Shown here piece after piece: positions 32,238 through 40,640 of a stretch of 43,251 bases of DNA. The translations under genes were made by a program, and so were the position numbers. The notes under the pieces are model-generated. The model was given only the letters and a program-made list of their open reading frames with translations. It was not told the origin of the DNA and searched no databases. The first letter of the stretch is position 1. Each line of letters starts with the position of its first letter. Source of the DNA: Alphaproteobacteria bacterium (GTDB lineage: Bacteria; Pseudomonadota; Alphaproteobacteria; Ferrovibrionales; Ferrovibrionaceae). The stretch spans positions 1 to 43,251 of the forward strand of contig JAGXRD010000010.1 in NCBI GenBank assembly GCA_018336035.1, read 5' to 3'.

Positions 32238-35120
32238 TCAGCGCCGCTTGCCGCCGCCGCCCTTATGCTGCTGCTGCTTCTGCGGCGGCTTCTGCTGTTG
32301 CTGCTTCAGTGCCATCAGCGCGGCGAAAGGTGAGTCGGCCATCTTGGCCTCATCCGCCTTGCGCTGTTCCTGTTCGCGTTCGCGCTTGGCGACGATGGCC
32401 TTGTGCGAGCGCAGGTACAGCGTGACGTCTTCCTTGGTCTCCGGGTCGCGCTGGGTGATGGTCTTGTAGCCCAGCGCCCAGAGCAGGCGCTGCAACTCCT
32501 CGGGACCGCAGCCGGCCAGATTCATCCAGGCGGTATCGGCCACGAAGCTGCCCGGCGGGCCGAGGCGCTTTTTCGGCTTCGGTGCCTCGGCTGCCAGTGC
32601 CTCGGCCAGTGCCTCGGCTGGTGCTGCCGGCGGCGCGGCATCTGCCTTCACGTTTGCTGCCAGCGCCGTCAGTGCGGCGGCTTCATCCACCTGCCCGATC
32701 ACCACTGGCTCTTCAGCCGTGGCCTCTGCCGCCGGTGTTTCTTCAATCTGTGTCTCGTCAGCAGTCGCCTCGGGCTTTATTGCCTCGGGCTTGCCGCCAT
32801 GTTTCGGCTTTTCGTAGCCGGCCTTGCGCGACGCCATCTCGGCATTGCGCGCGCCTTCGGCGATACGCTGCACGATATCCAGGCGATAGGCCTGGCGGCC
32901 GGCGCGCAGGAAACCGGCGGCGAGCCACCAGGCATCGTCGCGCCATTCCAGCAGCGGCACGGATGTGAGGCCCGGCGTCGGCGGCGCATCGGGCTCCTTG
33001 CCGTTGTAAATCGCCCAGAGCAGCGTCTTGAGCTGCGTCGGTTTCGGCTTCAGCAGCTTGGTGGCGAGGATATGCGTCTCGCCGAAGCTGACGCCCATCT
33101 TACGCAACGGATGCCGCTCGGCCTGGCCCATATTGCGCACCAGATCCGACACGTCGTCGCGTTTCAGTGCGCCGAGATTCTCGGCCAGCTGGAAAGCCAG
33201 GCCGCGCGCCGCACCTTTCAGTTCGGCATCGCGCAGACGATACAGATCGCCCAGATGCTGGCGCAGATGGCGCTTCAGCCAGCCGGTCAGTTTCTCTTCC
33301 ACCGCCTTGCGGGTCTCAGCCGGCAGCTGGTCGTCGGCCAGCAGGTTGACCTTGGGTTCCAGCATCTCGCTGCCACGCGCCAGCACCGCCAGCATGACGG
33401 CGTCTTTCTCGGGCGTGATGCGCTGGATGCCGCCTTCGGGCGACAGCGCAAACGCCTCGTCGGGCAGTTCGATCAGGGCCGCCGCGCGTTCGGCCAAAGC
33501 CGGGCCCAGCACGCGCAAAGCGGCCGAACGCAGGATGCGGCGCTGTTCGACGGTGTCGTGGCCGACCGGGCGGAAGCGCAGGCCATGCAGATGGCCGATG
33601 ATCTCGCCTTCCACGGTCAGCGCGTCGTCGTCGCCGAGTTTCACATCCAGCGTGGCCGGATCTTCCTCCAGCCCGCGGCTCAGCACGCTGGTGCGGCGAT
33701 CGACAAAGCGTTCGGTCAGCTTTTCATGCAGCGCATCCGACAGGCGATCCTCGATGGCGCGCGTCTTGCTCTGCCAGCTCAGCGGATCGTCCATCCAGCC
33801 GCCGCGATGCGTCACGGTGGTCCATGTTCTGATATGGGCAAGCCGCTGCGACAGGGTGTCGATATCGCCATCGGTGCGGTCGATATTGCGCAGCTGGCCG
33901 GCCACCCAGTCGCTTGGCAGGCGACCATCGCGGTCGCACAGATGCAGGTAAATCTGCGACAGCAGACGCGCATGGCTGTCATGCATGTCCTTGGCGAAAT
34001 CCGGGATCGCGCAGACCTGCCACAGCAGCTCGACGCGGTCTTTCGACGTCGCGCGCTCCTTCACGGCAGCGTCTTCGCGCAGGGCCTGCAGCGACAGCAG
34101 GTCGTCGGCATCGCGACCGCGCGTCAGGCTGTCGCGCGGCGGCGGCAGCTCTAATGTTCTGATCAGGCTCTCGACCGACCGGAAATCCAGATCGGTGTTG
34201 CGCCAGCGCGCCGCCGTCACGGGATCGAAGCGATGGTTTTCGATCCGCTCGATCAGGTCGGGGTCCATCGCCGGGCAGTCGGCCGTGGTGCCGAAGGTGC
34301 CGTTGCGCAGATGACGACCGGCGCGGCCGGCGATCTGGCCCACCTCGCCGGGCATCAGCGGCCGCATGCCGACGCCGTCGAACTTGGTCATCTCGGCAAA
34401 GGCCATATGTTCGATATCGAGATTGAGGCCCATGCCGATGGCATCGGTCGCCACCATCACATCGACATCGCGATTCTGGAACAAGGCCACCTGGGCGTTG
34501 CGCGCGCGCGGGCTGAGCGCACCCAGCACCACGGCGGCACCGCCGCGCTGGCGGCGCAGCTGTTCGGCGATGGCATAGACGTCGCTGGCCGAAAAAGCCA
34601 CGATGGCCGAGCGTTTGGGCAGGCGCGACAGTTTCTTGGCGCCGGCATAACTCAGCTGCGACAGGCGCGGCCGGGCGATGAATTCGGCATTCGGCACCAG
34701 CCGCTTGATCAGGCTGCGCATGGTGTCGGCGCCGAGGAACATGGTCTCTTCGGTGCCGCGCGCATGCAGCAGGCGTTCGGTGAAGACATGGCCGCGCTCG
34801 TTGTCGGCCGCCAGCTGGATTTCGTCGATGGCGACGAAGTCATAGGCGCGGTCGAGCGGCATGGCCTCGACGGTGCAGACGAACCACTGCGCGCCGCGCG
34901 GGATGATCTTCTCTTCGCCGGTCACCAGCGCCACGGCGCGCTCGCCCTTGATCTGGACGGCCCGGTCATAAATTTCGCGGGCGAGCAGCCGCAGCGGCAG
35001 GCCGATGATGCCGCTGCGATGGCTCAGCATGCGTTCGACGGCCAGATGGGTCTTGCCGGTATTGGTCGGGCCCAGCACGCAGAGGATGCGGCCCTTGGTA
35101 GCGGTTTTCAGCTCGGTCAC
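32238..35120 (-). CDS. SUV3-like superfamily II RNA helicase
   Basis: This 960-residue protein has Walker A GPTNTGKT (17-24) and the SUV3-type Walker B DEIQ (99-102). Motif VI reads QIAGRAGR near residue 263. A long helical region follows, then a low-complexity Ala/Glu/Lys/Gln tail from ~780 (LKQQQQKPPQKQQQHKGGGG near the end). The mitochondrial SUV3 helicase unwinds RNA within the degradosome, and alphaproteobacteria carry its closest bacterial relatives. A role in RNA decay is inferred. It starts 4 bp after the thioesterase gene, so the two are probably co-transcribed. Confidence 0.9.
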   Translation of the reverse strand: MTELKTATKGRILCVLGPTNTGKTHLAVERMLSHRSGIIGLPLRLLAREIYDRAVQIKGERAVALVTGEEKIIPRGAQWFVCTVEAMPLDRAYDFVAIDEIQLAADNERGHVFTERLLHARGTEETMFLGADTMRSLIKRLVPNAEFIARPRLSQLSYAGAKKLSRLPKRSAIVAFSASDVYAIAEQLRRQRGGAAVVLGALSPRARNAQVALFQNRDVDVMVATDAIGMGLNLDIEHMAFAEMTKFDGVGMRPLMPGEVGQIAGRAGRHLRNGTFGTTADCPAMDPDLIERIENHRFDPVTAARWRNTDLDFRSVESLIRTLELPPPRDSLTRGRDADDLLSLQALREDAAVKERATSKDRVELLWQVCAIPDFAKDMHDSHARLLSQIYLHLCDRDGRLPSDWVAGQLRNIDRTDGDIDTLSQRLAHIRTWTTVTHRGGWMDDPLSWQSKTRAIEDRLSDALHEKLTERFVDRRTSVLSRGLEEDPATLDVKLGDDDALTVEGEIIGHLHGLRFRPVGHDTVEQRRILRSAALRVLGPALAERAAALIELPDEAFALSPEGGIQRITPEKDAVMLAVLARGSEMLEPKVNLLADDQLPAETRKAVEEKLTGWLKRHLRQHLGDLYRLRDAELKGAARGLAFQLAENLGALKRDDVSDLVRNMGQAERHPLRKMGVSFGETHILATKLLKPKPTQLKTLLWAIYNGKEPDAPPTPGLTSVPLLEWRDDAWWLAAGFLRAGRQAYRLDIVQRIAEGARNAEMASRKAGYEKPKHGGKPEAIKPEATADETQIEETPAAEATAEEPVVIGQVDEAAALTALAANVKADAAPPAAPAEALAEALAAEAPKPKKRLGPPGSFVADTAWMNLAGCGPEELQRLLWALGYKTITQRDPETKEDVTLYLRSHKAIVAKREREQEQRKADEAKMADSPFAALMALKQQQQKPPQKQQQHKGGGGKRR

Positions 35121-35124
35121 GGCG

Positions 35125-35577
35125 TCAACTCGTTTTGCTCTGAATCGATTTGGTTATGCGCGCGGTGGTGCAGAGGCTGTCGCCCACCTGGGCGGTCACG
35201 TCGCAGAAGGCGACATTGCGGCCGCGTTTCAGCAGCCGGCCGGTCAGGATCACGCGCTCGCCGGCCTGCACCGAGCGGATATGCTGCAGATGGATGTCTA
35301 CGGTCATGGCCGCCTCATCTTCGCGCATATGGCTCAGCATGGCGAGCAGCGCGGGCGGCTCCAGCAGGCCATTCAGCACGCCACCATGCACATATTTGCC
35401 AAAAATCAGCATCTCGCCGGCCGCAGTGAAGCCGACCTGCGCCATTCCGGCGCCGACCTGCAGCAGATCGAGCTTCGCCCAGCGATGAAAACCCGTCTCG
35501 GCAATCAGGCTTTCGGCCAGCGGCCGGACCCAGCCGGCAAGGCCGGGCGCGAAAATCGGCCCTTCAGGGGCTGGCAT
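35125..35577 (-). CDS. PaaI family thioesterase
   Basis: This 150-residue hotdog-fold protein has the signature GEMLIFGKYVHGGVLNGLLEPP, in which the HGG segment carries catalytic-type residues, and a second strand set AAMTVDIHLQHIRSVQAGE. The family hydrolyses acyl- or aryl-CoA esters. ATG 35577 is preferred; a TTG nine codons upstream (35604) is also in frame. It immediately precedes the helicase gene, a pairing with no obvious functional link. The substrate is unknown. Confidence 0.87.
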   Translation of the reverse strand: MPAPEGPIFAPGLAGWVRPLAESLIAETGFHRWAKLDLLQVGAGMAQVGFTAAGEMLIFGKYVHGGVLNGLLEPPALLAMLSHMREDEAAMTVDIHLQHIRSVQAGERVILTGRLLKRGRNVAFCDVTAQVGDSLCTTARITKSIQSKTS

Positions 35578-35628
35578 GGACGGAGGCTCCGGTTTTTTGC
35601 GCAATAGTTATAGTGCGCGGTCACCGGA

Positions 35629-35664
35629 TGTCTCAACCGCCGGGGGTGTCTCAACCGCCGGGGG
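35629..35664. repeat. Perfect 18-bp tandem duplication
   Basis: TGTCTCAACCGCCGGGGG occurs twice without a break (35629-35646 and 35647-35664), just upstream of the thioesterase gene and beyond the stop of the exporter gene. It looks like recent slippage. Confidence 0.9.
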
Positions 35665-35669
35665 CGGCG

Positions 35670-36422
35670 TTATGTCAGGATCAGTTTGACCGCCGCCACC
35701 AGCAGCACGGCGCCGAGCAGATATTGCAGCAGCCGCACCGGCAGCCAGCGGATCGCCAGCTGCGTGCCCAGCAGCGCGCCGGCGAGCGCCGCGCCAGCAT
35801 AGATCGGCAGTTCAGCGGGCAGCGACTGCAACGACACGATATTGCCGGCCAGGCCGGAGATCGAATTGAGCAAAATGAACGGCGCCGCCATGCCAGCCGC
35901 CTGCCTGGCGCCGGCCCAGCCGAGCAGCAGCAGCAGCGGCGACAGGAAGATGCCGCCGCCCGTGCCGGTCAGGCCCGACAGCAACCCGATGCCGGCGCCG
36001 GCGATCATCGCTGCCGGCAACGGAATCGCCACATCGCCATGGCCGCGCTGCTGCACGGCCTTCTCGCGCGGATCCAGCAGCAGGCGCAGGCCGGCAAACA
36101 GCAGCACGGCGCCCACCGCAATGCGATAGGCGCTGACCGGCAGCTGCACCGCGCCGCCGATAAAAGCCATCGGAATCGAGAACACGATCAGCGGCAGCAG
36201 GGCGCGCGGATTGATCAGTCCGGCGCGCCACAGCCGGAAGGTGCCGATACTGGCCACCAGGATATTCAGTGTCAGCGCGGTCGGCTTCATCTCCACCGCT
36301 GCCACGCCGACAAAGGCCATGGCGGCGATATAGCCGGACGCGCCGGCATGCCCCACGGTGGAATACAGCGAGGCGGCCAGAAAGATCAGCAGCGCCAGCA
36401 GGGTTGTGTCGTCGATCAGCAT
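35670..36422 (-). CDS. TauE/SafE family membrane exporter
   Basis: This 250-residue protein has about eight transmembrane segments. The two family repeats are visible: FLAASLYSTVGHAGASGYIA near the N-terminus and GIGLLSGLTGTGGGIFLSPL in the second half. The family exports sulfite, sulfonates or other small anions across the inner membrane. No sulfur-metabolism genes adjoin it, so the substrate is open. It lies on the minus strand, separated from upstream genes by a dispersed palindrome and from the thioesterase by an 18-bp duplication. Confidence 0.92.
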   Translation of the reverse strand: MLIDDTTLLALLIFLAASLYSTVGHAGASGYIAAMAFVGVAAVEMKPTALTLNILVASIGTFRLWRAGLINPRALLPLIVFSIPMAFIGGAVQLPVSAYRIAVGAVLLFAGLRLLLDPREKAVQQRGHGDVAIPLPAAMIAGAGIGLLSGLTGTGGGIFLSPLLLLLGWAGARQAAGMAAPFILLNSISGLAGNIVSLQSLPAELPIYAGAALAGALLGTQLAIRWLPVRLLQYLLGAVLLVAAVKLILT

Positions 36423-36510
36423 CGGTCCGCCGTTATGTCGTATCGACTATAACGGCCGTTATAGCTGCGCGGCAATAGCGAAGCTGGGATTCGCCACATC
36501 CAAACAATAT

Positions 36511-36596
36511 TGTCATGCCCGGCTTGTCCCGGGCATCCACGCCTTATTCTGCCTGGTCCAAAGACGTGGATGGCCGGGACAAGCCCGGGCATGACA
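36511..36596. repeat. Long dispersed-type palindrome
   Basis: The arms 36511-36541 and 36565-36596 are nearly perfect inverted copies (TGTCATGCCCGGCTTGTCCC at one end, GGGACAAGCCCGGGCATGAC at the other) around a 23-nt loop. This matches the intergenic REP-like palindromes scattered through many alphaproteobacterial genomes. Transcribed, it gives a very stable hairpin. Confidence 0.85.
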
Positions 36597-36614
36597 TGAA
36601 TGTTGAAAGTCTGA

Positions 36615-36989
36615 TCACTTCTTCCGCAGCCTGTGCAGCGCGGCGACCTGTTTTTTGCAGGCTGTCTCGGTGGCTTGCGTCATCGCCTGATACTGCGCCA
36701 GCACCTGCCGGCCCAGCGGCGTGAGCTGGGCGCCGCCGCCGGCCTTGCCGCCGGTGGCAGCAGTCACCAGGGGGCTGCGGAAATAGCCGTTCAGCGTCTC
36801 GACCAGCATCCAGGCGCGTTTATAGCTCATGCCCATGGCGCGGCCGGCCGCCGAGATCGAGCCGGTATCGGCGATGCGCTCCAGCAGCTCGCCCTTGCCG
36901 GGGCCGAGAAACACGCCGGGTGCCAGCACCACGCGCAGCCGCGTGGCGGGCACGGGTTTCGCAGTCTTTTTGGTCGTGATCTTTGCCAT
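36615..36989 (-). CDS. Short ModE-like winged-HTH regulator
   Basis: This 124-residue protein starts MAKITTKKTAKPVPATRLRV and contains the ModE N-terminal HTH (LLERIADTGSISAAGRAMGM, SYKRAWMLVETLNGYF, GGAQLTPLGRQVLAQY). The C-terminal molbindin domains that sense molybdate in full ModE are missing, as in many short family members, so the signal it senses is unclear. An ORF extension to 37064 is rejected. Control of molybdate uptake or of the molybdoenzyme genes at 12-28 kb is possible. It lies 28 bp after the LysR gene on the same strand. Confidence 0.88.
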   Translation of the reverse strand: MAKITTKKTAKPVPATRLRVVLAPGVFLGPGKGELLERIADTGSISAAGRAMGMSYKRAWMLVETLNGYFRSPLVTAATGGKAGGGAQLTPLGRQVLAQYQAMTQATETACKKQVAALHRLRKK

Positions 36990-37017
36990 GCGCTGACTAC
37001 AGCACAGCCGGCACGGC

Positions 37018-37932
37018 TCAGCCAGCCTTGCGCCGCTTCGCCGCCAGGCCCCGCAGCGCGGCAATGGTTTCGCGCAGGCCCCGGCTTAAGGGTTTGTCGC
37101 GCCGCAGCACCAATGCCAGCTGGCGCGTCAGTTTCGGCTTCAGCGCGCGTACCTCCAGGCCGCGGCGCGCTTCCGGCGTGGTCAGCGCCATGCCCGGCAG
37201 CACTGAACAGCCCAGCCCGGCGCCGACCAGCTGCTTGATCGCCTCCACGCTGTCGAGTTCCATGCCGGGCTTCGGCGTGAAGCCGGCGGTGGCGAACCAG
37301 CCATCGATCAGGCTGCGCGTATTGCCGCCCGGCTCGGGGATCACCAGCGGCTGCGTCCTCAGCGCGGCGGGGGTGACCGGATCGGGCAGCTTCTGCGCCT
37401 TCGAGGAGATCGCGACAAAGTCGTCATCGATCAGCGGCGTGACATCCAGCGCGCGTCCTAACGATTTATTGTTTGGCGGCAGGGTCACCAGGCCGAGATC
37501 CAGGCTGTTCTCCTCGATGGCGCGCAGGATCTCCGGCGCATTGCCGGTCGTCACCATCAGGTCGAGCTGCGGAAAGCGCCGGCGCAGATCGCTTAAAATC
37601 GGCGGCAGGATATGAATGCAGGCGGTGGCGCCGATGCCGATCCGCACCCGGCCGGTCACGCTGCGGCCATGCTGCGCCACAGCTTCCAGCGCCGTATTCA
37701 CGGCCGCATCGATGGTGCCGGCATGCTGCAGCAGGGCGCGGCCGGCCGCCGTCGGCGTCGCCTTGCGGCCCACGCGCTCGATCAGTTTCAGCCCGAGTTT
37801 GAGTTCGAGCTGGCGCACCTGCAGGCTGACGGCCGGTTGCGTCAGATTGAGCCGCGCCGCCGCAGCGGAAAAACTGCCGAGCCGCACCACGTCGGCGAAG
37901 GTCTGCAGGTGGTCGAGATTGAAGCCGCGCAT
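37018..37932 (-). CDS. LysR family transcriptional regulator
   Basis: This 304-residue protein has an N-terminal winged HTH at about 5-64 (FADVVRLGSFSAAAARLNLT, QPAVSLQVRQLELKLG) and a periplasmic-binding-like effector domain from ~92. It resembles regulators of sulfur, nitrogen or aromatic pathways, but the inducer is unknown. It diverges from the GNAT acetyltransferase across a short AT-rich region holding the inverted repeat TTTGC-N8-GCAAA, the classic arrangement in which a LysR regulator controls itself and the divergent gene. Confidence 0.93.
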   Translation of the reverse strand: MRGFNLDHLQTFADVVRLGSFSAAAARLNLTQPAVSLQVRQLELKLGLKLIERVGRKATPTAAGRALLQHAGTIDAAVNTALEAVAQHGRSVTGRVRIGIGATACIHILPPILSDLRRRFPQLDLMVTTGNAPEILRAIEENSLDLGLVTLPPNNKSLGRALDVTPLIDDDFVAISSKAQKLPDPVTPAALRTQPLVIPEPGGNTRSLIDGWFATAGFTPKPGMELDSVEAIKQLVGAGLGCSVLPGMALTTPEARRGLEVRALKPKLTRQLALVLRRDKPLSRGLRETIAALRGLAAKRRKAG

Positions 37933-37951
37933 GCCTTAATTTTACTGATGC

Positions 37952-37969
37952 TTTGCATAAAAAGGCAAA
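37952..37969. promoter_or_regulatory. Candidate LysR operator
   Basis: TTTGC (37952-37956) and GCAAA (37965-37969) form an inverted repeat with an 8-bp AT-rich spacer between the LysR and GNAT genes. It fits the dyad form of LysR binding sites. Confidence 0.45.
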
Positions 37970-38006
37970 ATTTTATTTATGGTCGCGCAAGCCGCATCCT
38001 GTGCGC

Positions 38007-38558
38007 ATGAACGCTCTCGCTCCCGCTCCCGCCGTCATCCTGTCCGACGCCTCCGAAGCCGATATGGCGCAGGTCCAGCGCATCTATGCGCATCATGTGC
38101 TGCATGGCCTGGCCAGTTTCGAGGAGGAGCCGCCGCCGCTGGCGGAAATGCTCAGCCGCCGCGAGAAGGTGCTGGAGCATGGCCTGCCGTATCTGGTGGC
38201 CAAGGACGCGAGCGACCGTGTGCTGGGCTATGCCTATGCCACGCAATACCGCCCGCGCCGCGCCTATCGTTTCACGGTGGAGGATTCGGTCTATATGGCC
38301 GAAGGCACCCAGCGTCGCGGCATCGGGCGATTGCTGCTGCAGGGCGTGATCGACAGATGCGCGGCGGCCGGATTCCGCCAGATGATCGCCATCATCGGCA
38401 ACAGCGCCAATGCCGGCTCCATCGGACTGCACAGCGCCTGCGGTTTCAGGATGGTCGGCACCTTCGAGAATGTCGGTTACAAACACGACGGCTGGCGCGA
38501 CACCGTGCTGATGCAGAGAAGCCTCGGCGCCGGGGCGGCGGAGCCGCCAGCAGACTAG
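38007..38558 (+). CDS. GNAT acetyltransferase (phosphinothricin/methionine sulfoximine type)
   Basis: This 183-residue N-acetyltransferase has the acetyl-CoA motif QRRGIGRLLLQG near residue 105, plus YAHHVLHGLASFEEEPP at the N-terminus and GFRMVGTFENVGYKHDGWRD near the C-terminus, typical of the PAT/MddA group that acetylates phosphinothricin, methionine sulfoximine or related amines. ATG 38007 is chosen; the frame continues upstream to 37953 across the LysR operator and is rejected there. Divergence from the LysR gene suggests control by that regulator. Confidence 0.9.
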   Translation: MNALAPAPAVILSDASEADMAQVQRIYAHHVLHGLASFEEEPPPLAEMLSRREKVLEHGLPYLVAKDASDRVLGYAYATQYRPRRAYRFTVEDSVYMAEGTQRRGIGRLLLQGVIDRCAAAGFRQMIAIIGNSANAGSIGLHSACGFRMVGTFENVGYKHDGWRDTVLMQRSLGAGAAEPPAD

Positions 38559-38573
38559 GGGCGCCGCAACGCC

Positions 38574-38590
38574 GCCGTAAGCTTTACGGC
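38574..38590. terminator. Small hairpin between convergent genes
   Basis: GCCGTAA-GCT-TTACGGC forms a 7-bp stem at the junction of the GNAT and antiporter genes, overlapping the latter's stop codon. No T-tract follows, so it is only a possible terminator. Confidence 0.35.
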
Positions 38591-39678
38591 AGCGCGGTCA
38601 GCAGCACATAGGTGCCGAACAGCACCAGATGGATGAAGCCGAACAGCAGATTGGTCTGTCCGGTGCCGAAGGTCAGCACGCTTACCACCAGGGTCAGCGC
38701 CAGCAGGATCGCATCCTTGGGCTCCAGGCCCAGCACCAGCGGCTGGCCGAGGAAGATGCTGACGGCGGCCACCACCGGCAGGGTCAGACCGATGGTGGCC
38801 AATGAAGACCCCAGTGCTAGGTTGAGGCTTTTCTGCAGCTGGTCGCGGCGCGCGGCCTGCACGGCCGCCATGCCCTCGGGCAGCAGCACCAGCAGCGCGA
38901 TCACGATGCCGGCAATCGCCGCTGGCGCACCGATGGCGGCCGTGCCGGCCTCGACGACGACGGCGAATTTCTTCGCCAGCAGGATCACCGCCACCAGCGA
39001 CAGCAGCAGCAGGCCGAGACTGATCAGCGCCTCGCGGTTATCCGGCACATGGCCGTGATCCTCGGGGCCGCCCATGGTGATGAAATAGTCGCGATGCCGC
39101 ACCGTCTGGGTGTAGAGGAACACGCCATAGAGCGCGATGGTGATCAGGCTGACGAAGACCAGCTGCGTCACGGTGAAATTCGGTCCCGGCGAGCCGACGT
39201 AATTCGGCAGCACCATGCTGAGCGTGGCCAGCACCAGCAGCACCGCCAGATAAACCGACACGCCCGAGACCTGGAAATTCTGCTCGCGATAGCGCAACCC
39301 GCCGAGCAGGATGCACAACCCGACCAGCCCGTTGCAGACGATCATCACCACGGCAAACACCGTGTCGCGCGCCAGCGCCGGGCTGCTTTCGCCCGCCAGC
39401 ATGATCGAGGCGACCAGCGCCACCTCGATGATGATGACCGACAAGGTTAGGATCAGCGTGCCGAAGGGCTCGCCGGTGCGATGCGCGATCACCTCGGCAT
39501 GATGTACGGCGGCAAACACCGCGCCGAACAGCACCGGCACCAGCAGGATGGAAAAGATGATCCCCAAGGTGGAGGCCGGCGCCGCCGCGGTGTTGAGATA
39601 GTTGGTCAGGCCGAAGAAGCCGAGCGCCACCACCGGGCTGATCCAGCTGGAATGCGGCAGGGTGGTGGGCAGCGCCAT
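38584..39678 (-). CDS. chaA: ChaA-type calcium/sodium:proton antiporter
   Basis: This 364-residue inner-membrane protein has about eleven hydrophobic segments and two Ca/cation antiporter repeats with acidic centres: VIIIEVALVASIMLAGE in the first half and IALLVLLPEGMAAVQAARRD in the second. GSSLATIGLTLPVVAAVSI follows. A histidine-containing loop (GGPEDHGHVPDN) lies between the halves. ChaA exchanges cytoplasmic Ca2+, Na+ or K+ for protons and helps at alkaline pH. It is full length for the family and converges on the GNAT gene. Confidence 0.9.
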   Translation of the reverse strand: MALPTTLPHSSWISPVVALGFFGLTNYLNTAAAPASTLGIIFSILLVPVLFGAVFAAVHHAEVIAHRTGEPFGTLILTLSVIIIEVALVASIMLAGESSPALARDTVFAVVMIVCNGLVGLCILLGGLRYREQNFQVSGVSVYLAVLLVLATLSMVLPNYVGSPGPNFTVTQLVFVSLITIALYGVFLYTQTVRHRDYFITMGGPEDHGHVPDNREALISLGLLLLSLVAVILLAKKFAVVVEAGTAAIGAPAAIAGIVIALLVLLPEGMAAVQAARRDQLQKSLNLALGSSLATIGLTLPVVAAVSIFLGQPLVLGLEPKDAILLALTLVVSVLTFGTGQTNLLFGFIHLVLFGTYVLLTALP

Positions 39679-39807
39679 GGGGCAAGTCCTTGATGCGAGG
39701 GCGAAGCGGTCGCGCGGGATAGCCGGGAAATGTGGCGAGAAGCGGGCGTTATAGGTGTCGCGCTTGCTGAAGCTGACCGCACGACAGCACCGCGATGCAA
39801 CCGCGCT

Positions 39808-40254
39808 TCAGCCTGGGATCACAGCAGGCAGTCCAAAATCCGGCGCAGCTTTTGCCAGCTTGATGTCGAAGGTGATGAGTGTTGTATCGCCATGGCTTTG
39901 CGCCAGTTTGCGGGCAATGGCGATCTGCAGGGCATCGCCGGGACGCAGGCCGGTCTCCTGGCGCAACGTGTCGAGTGCCGCAGAGTCATAGTCTTCGCTC
40001 GTCGGCGGCTCGGTCATGGTGAAGAGATGTTCGCGCGCCGCCAGAAAGGCTGCGAATAAAATACGGCTCATCTCGGGCGTGATGTCGCCCATACGCGCGC
40101 GCCGCGCCATGGCGCCGGCGAATTCCACTCGCGTCCAGTCACTGGTCCACAGATCGGCCTCGGCATGTTCATCGAGCCAGCGTTGCGCCGGCTGCGAGTT
40201 GGCGTCATGGCGCAGGACCGAGCCGATGAAACTCGTATCCAGGTAATACTGCAT
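39808..40254 (-). CDS. vapC: VapC-type PIN ribonuclease toxin
   Basis: This 148-residue PIN-domain protein has the four acidic residues expected for metal-dependent RNase activity: Asp6 (YYLDTSF), Glu44 (RVEFAGA), Asp107 (RPGDALQIA) and Asp130 (ITFDIKLA). VapC toxins cleave tRNA or rRNA when freed from the antitoxin. It starts 5 bp after the antitoxin stop, the usual antitoxin-first order. All catalytic residues are intact, so it is probably functional. Confidence 0.92.
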   Translation of the reverse strand: MQYYLDTSFIGSVLRHDANSQPAQRWLDEHAEADLWTSDWTRVEFAGAMARRARMGDITPEMSRILFAAFLAAREHLFTMTEPPTSEDYDSAALDTLRQETGLRPGDALQIAIARKLAQSHGDTTLITFDIKLAKAAPDFGLPAVIPG

Positions 40255-40259
40255 GCGCC

Positions 40260-40496
40260 TCAGTCTTCGTCGTCGCGCAGCGCGCGGACCAGATCCGCGC
40301 TGCTGACCGCCGACTTCGGCTGGCTGTCGCGCAGCCGGCGAAACTCTTCGACGACCTCGGCCCGTTTCGCGGCCGGCAGGATGCGCGCCACGGTTTTGCC
40401 GTGCCGCGTGATGGTGACGGCTTCGCCGCGCTCGACCTGCTCGATCAGGGTGCTGAATTTGGCCTTGGCTTCCGCAATGCCATAAGCATGAGCCAT
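40260..40496 (-). CDS. Phd/YefM-type antitoxin
   Basis: This 78-residue protein starts MAHAYGIAEAKAKFSTLIEQ, the Phd/YefM DNA-binding fold (AEAKAKFSTLIEQVERGEAV, TITRHGKTVARILP), and ends in a charged tail (VRALRDDED) that would wrap the toxin. ATG 40496 has AAAGG upstream; the extension to 40568 crosses the operator and is rejected. It would neutralise VapC and, with it, repress their promoter through the 18-bp palindrome just upstream. Confidence 0.92.
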   Translation of the reverse strand: MAHAYGIAEAKAKFSTLIEQVERGEAVTITRHGKTVARILPAAKRAEVVEEFRRLRDSQPKSAVSSADLVRALRDDED

Positions 40497-40515
40497 AAGG
40501 TCGCCTTTCAGAATA

Positions 40516-40533
40516 TGACCATAATTATGGTCA
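40516..40533. promoter_or_regulatory. 18-bp palindromic operator of the toxin-antitoxin pair
   Basis: TGACCATAATTATGGTCA is a perfect palindrome 20 bp before the antitoxin ATG. It overlaps a minus-strand -10-like TATAGT (40538-40533). Phd-type antitoxins bind such dyads to repress their own operon. Confidence 0.75.
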
Positions 40534-40574
40534 CTATAAGGGCTGTTTCGCAGATCAACTATAACCAAAAGCGT

Positions 40575-40603
40575 TTGGCGATCCAGCGAATTGTTGCTAT
40601 AAT
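40575..40603 (+). promoter_or_regulatory. Sigma70-like promoter upstream of the repeat arrays
   Basis: TTGGCG (40575-40580), a 17-bp spacer and a consensus TATAAT (40598-40603). Transcription would start near 40610 and place both repeat arrays in a leader of about 345 nt before the mutase gene. Confidence 0.7.
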
Positions 40604-40640
40604 GTTCCGGTTTGGCCGATGAGATTTCAAAGGGTTATGG

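Noticed and set aside
32403-34154. 583-residue open frame antisense to the SUV3 helicase
   Set aside because: Shadow frame with arginine/glutamine/alanine-rich low-complexity sequence and no ribosome site or domain.
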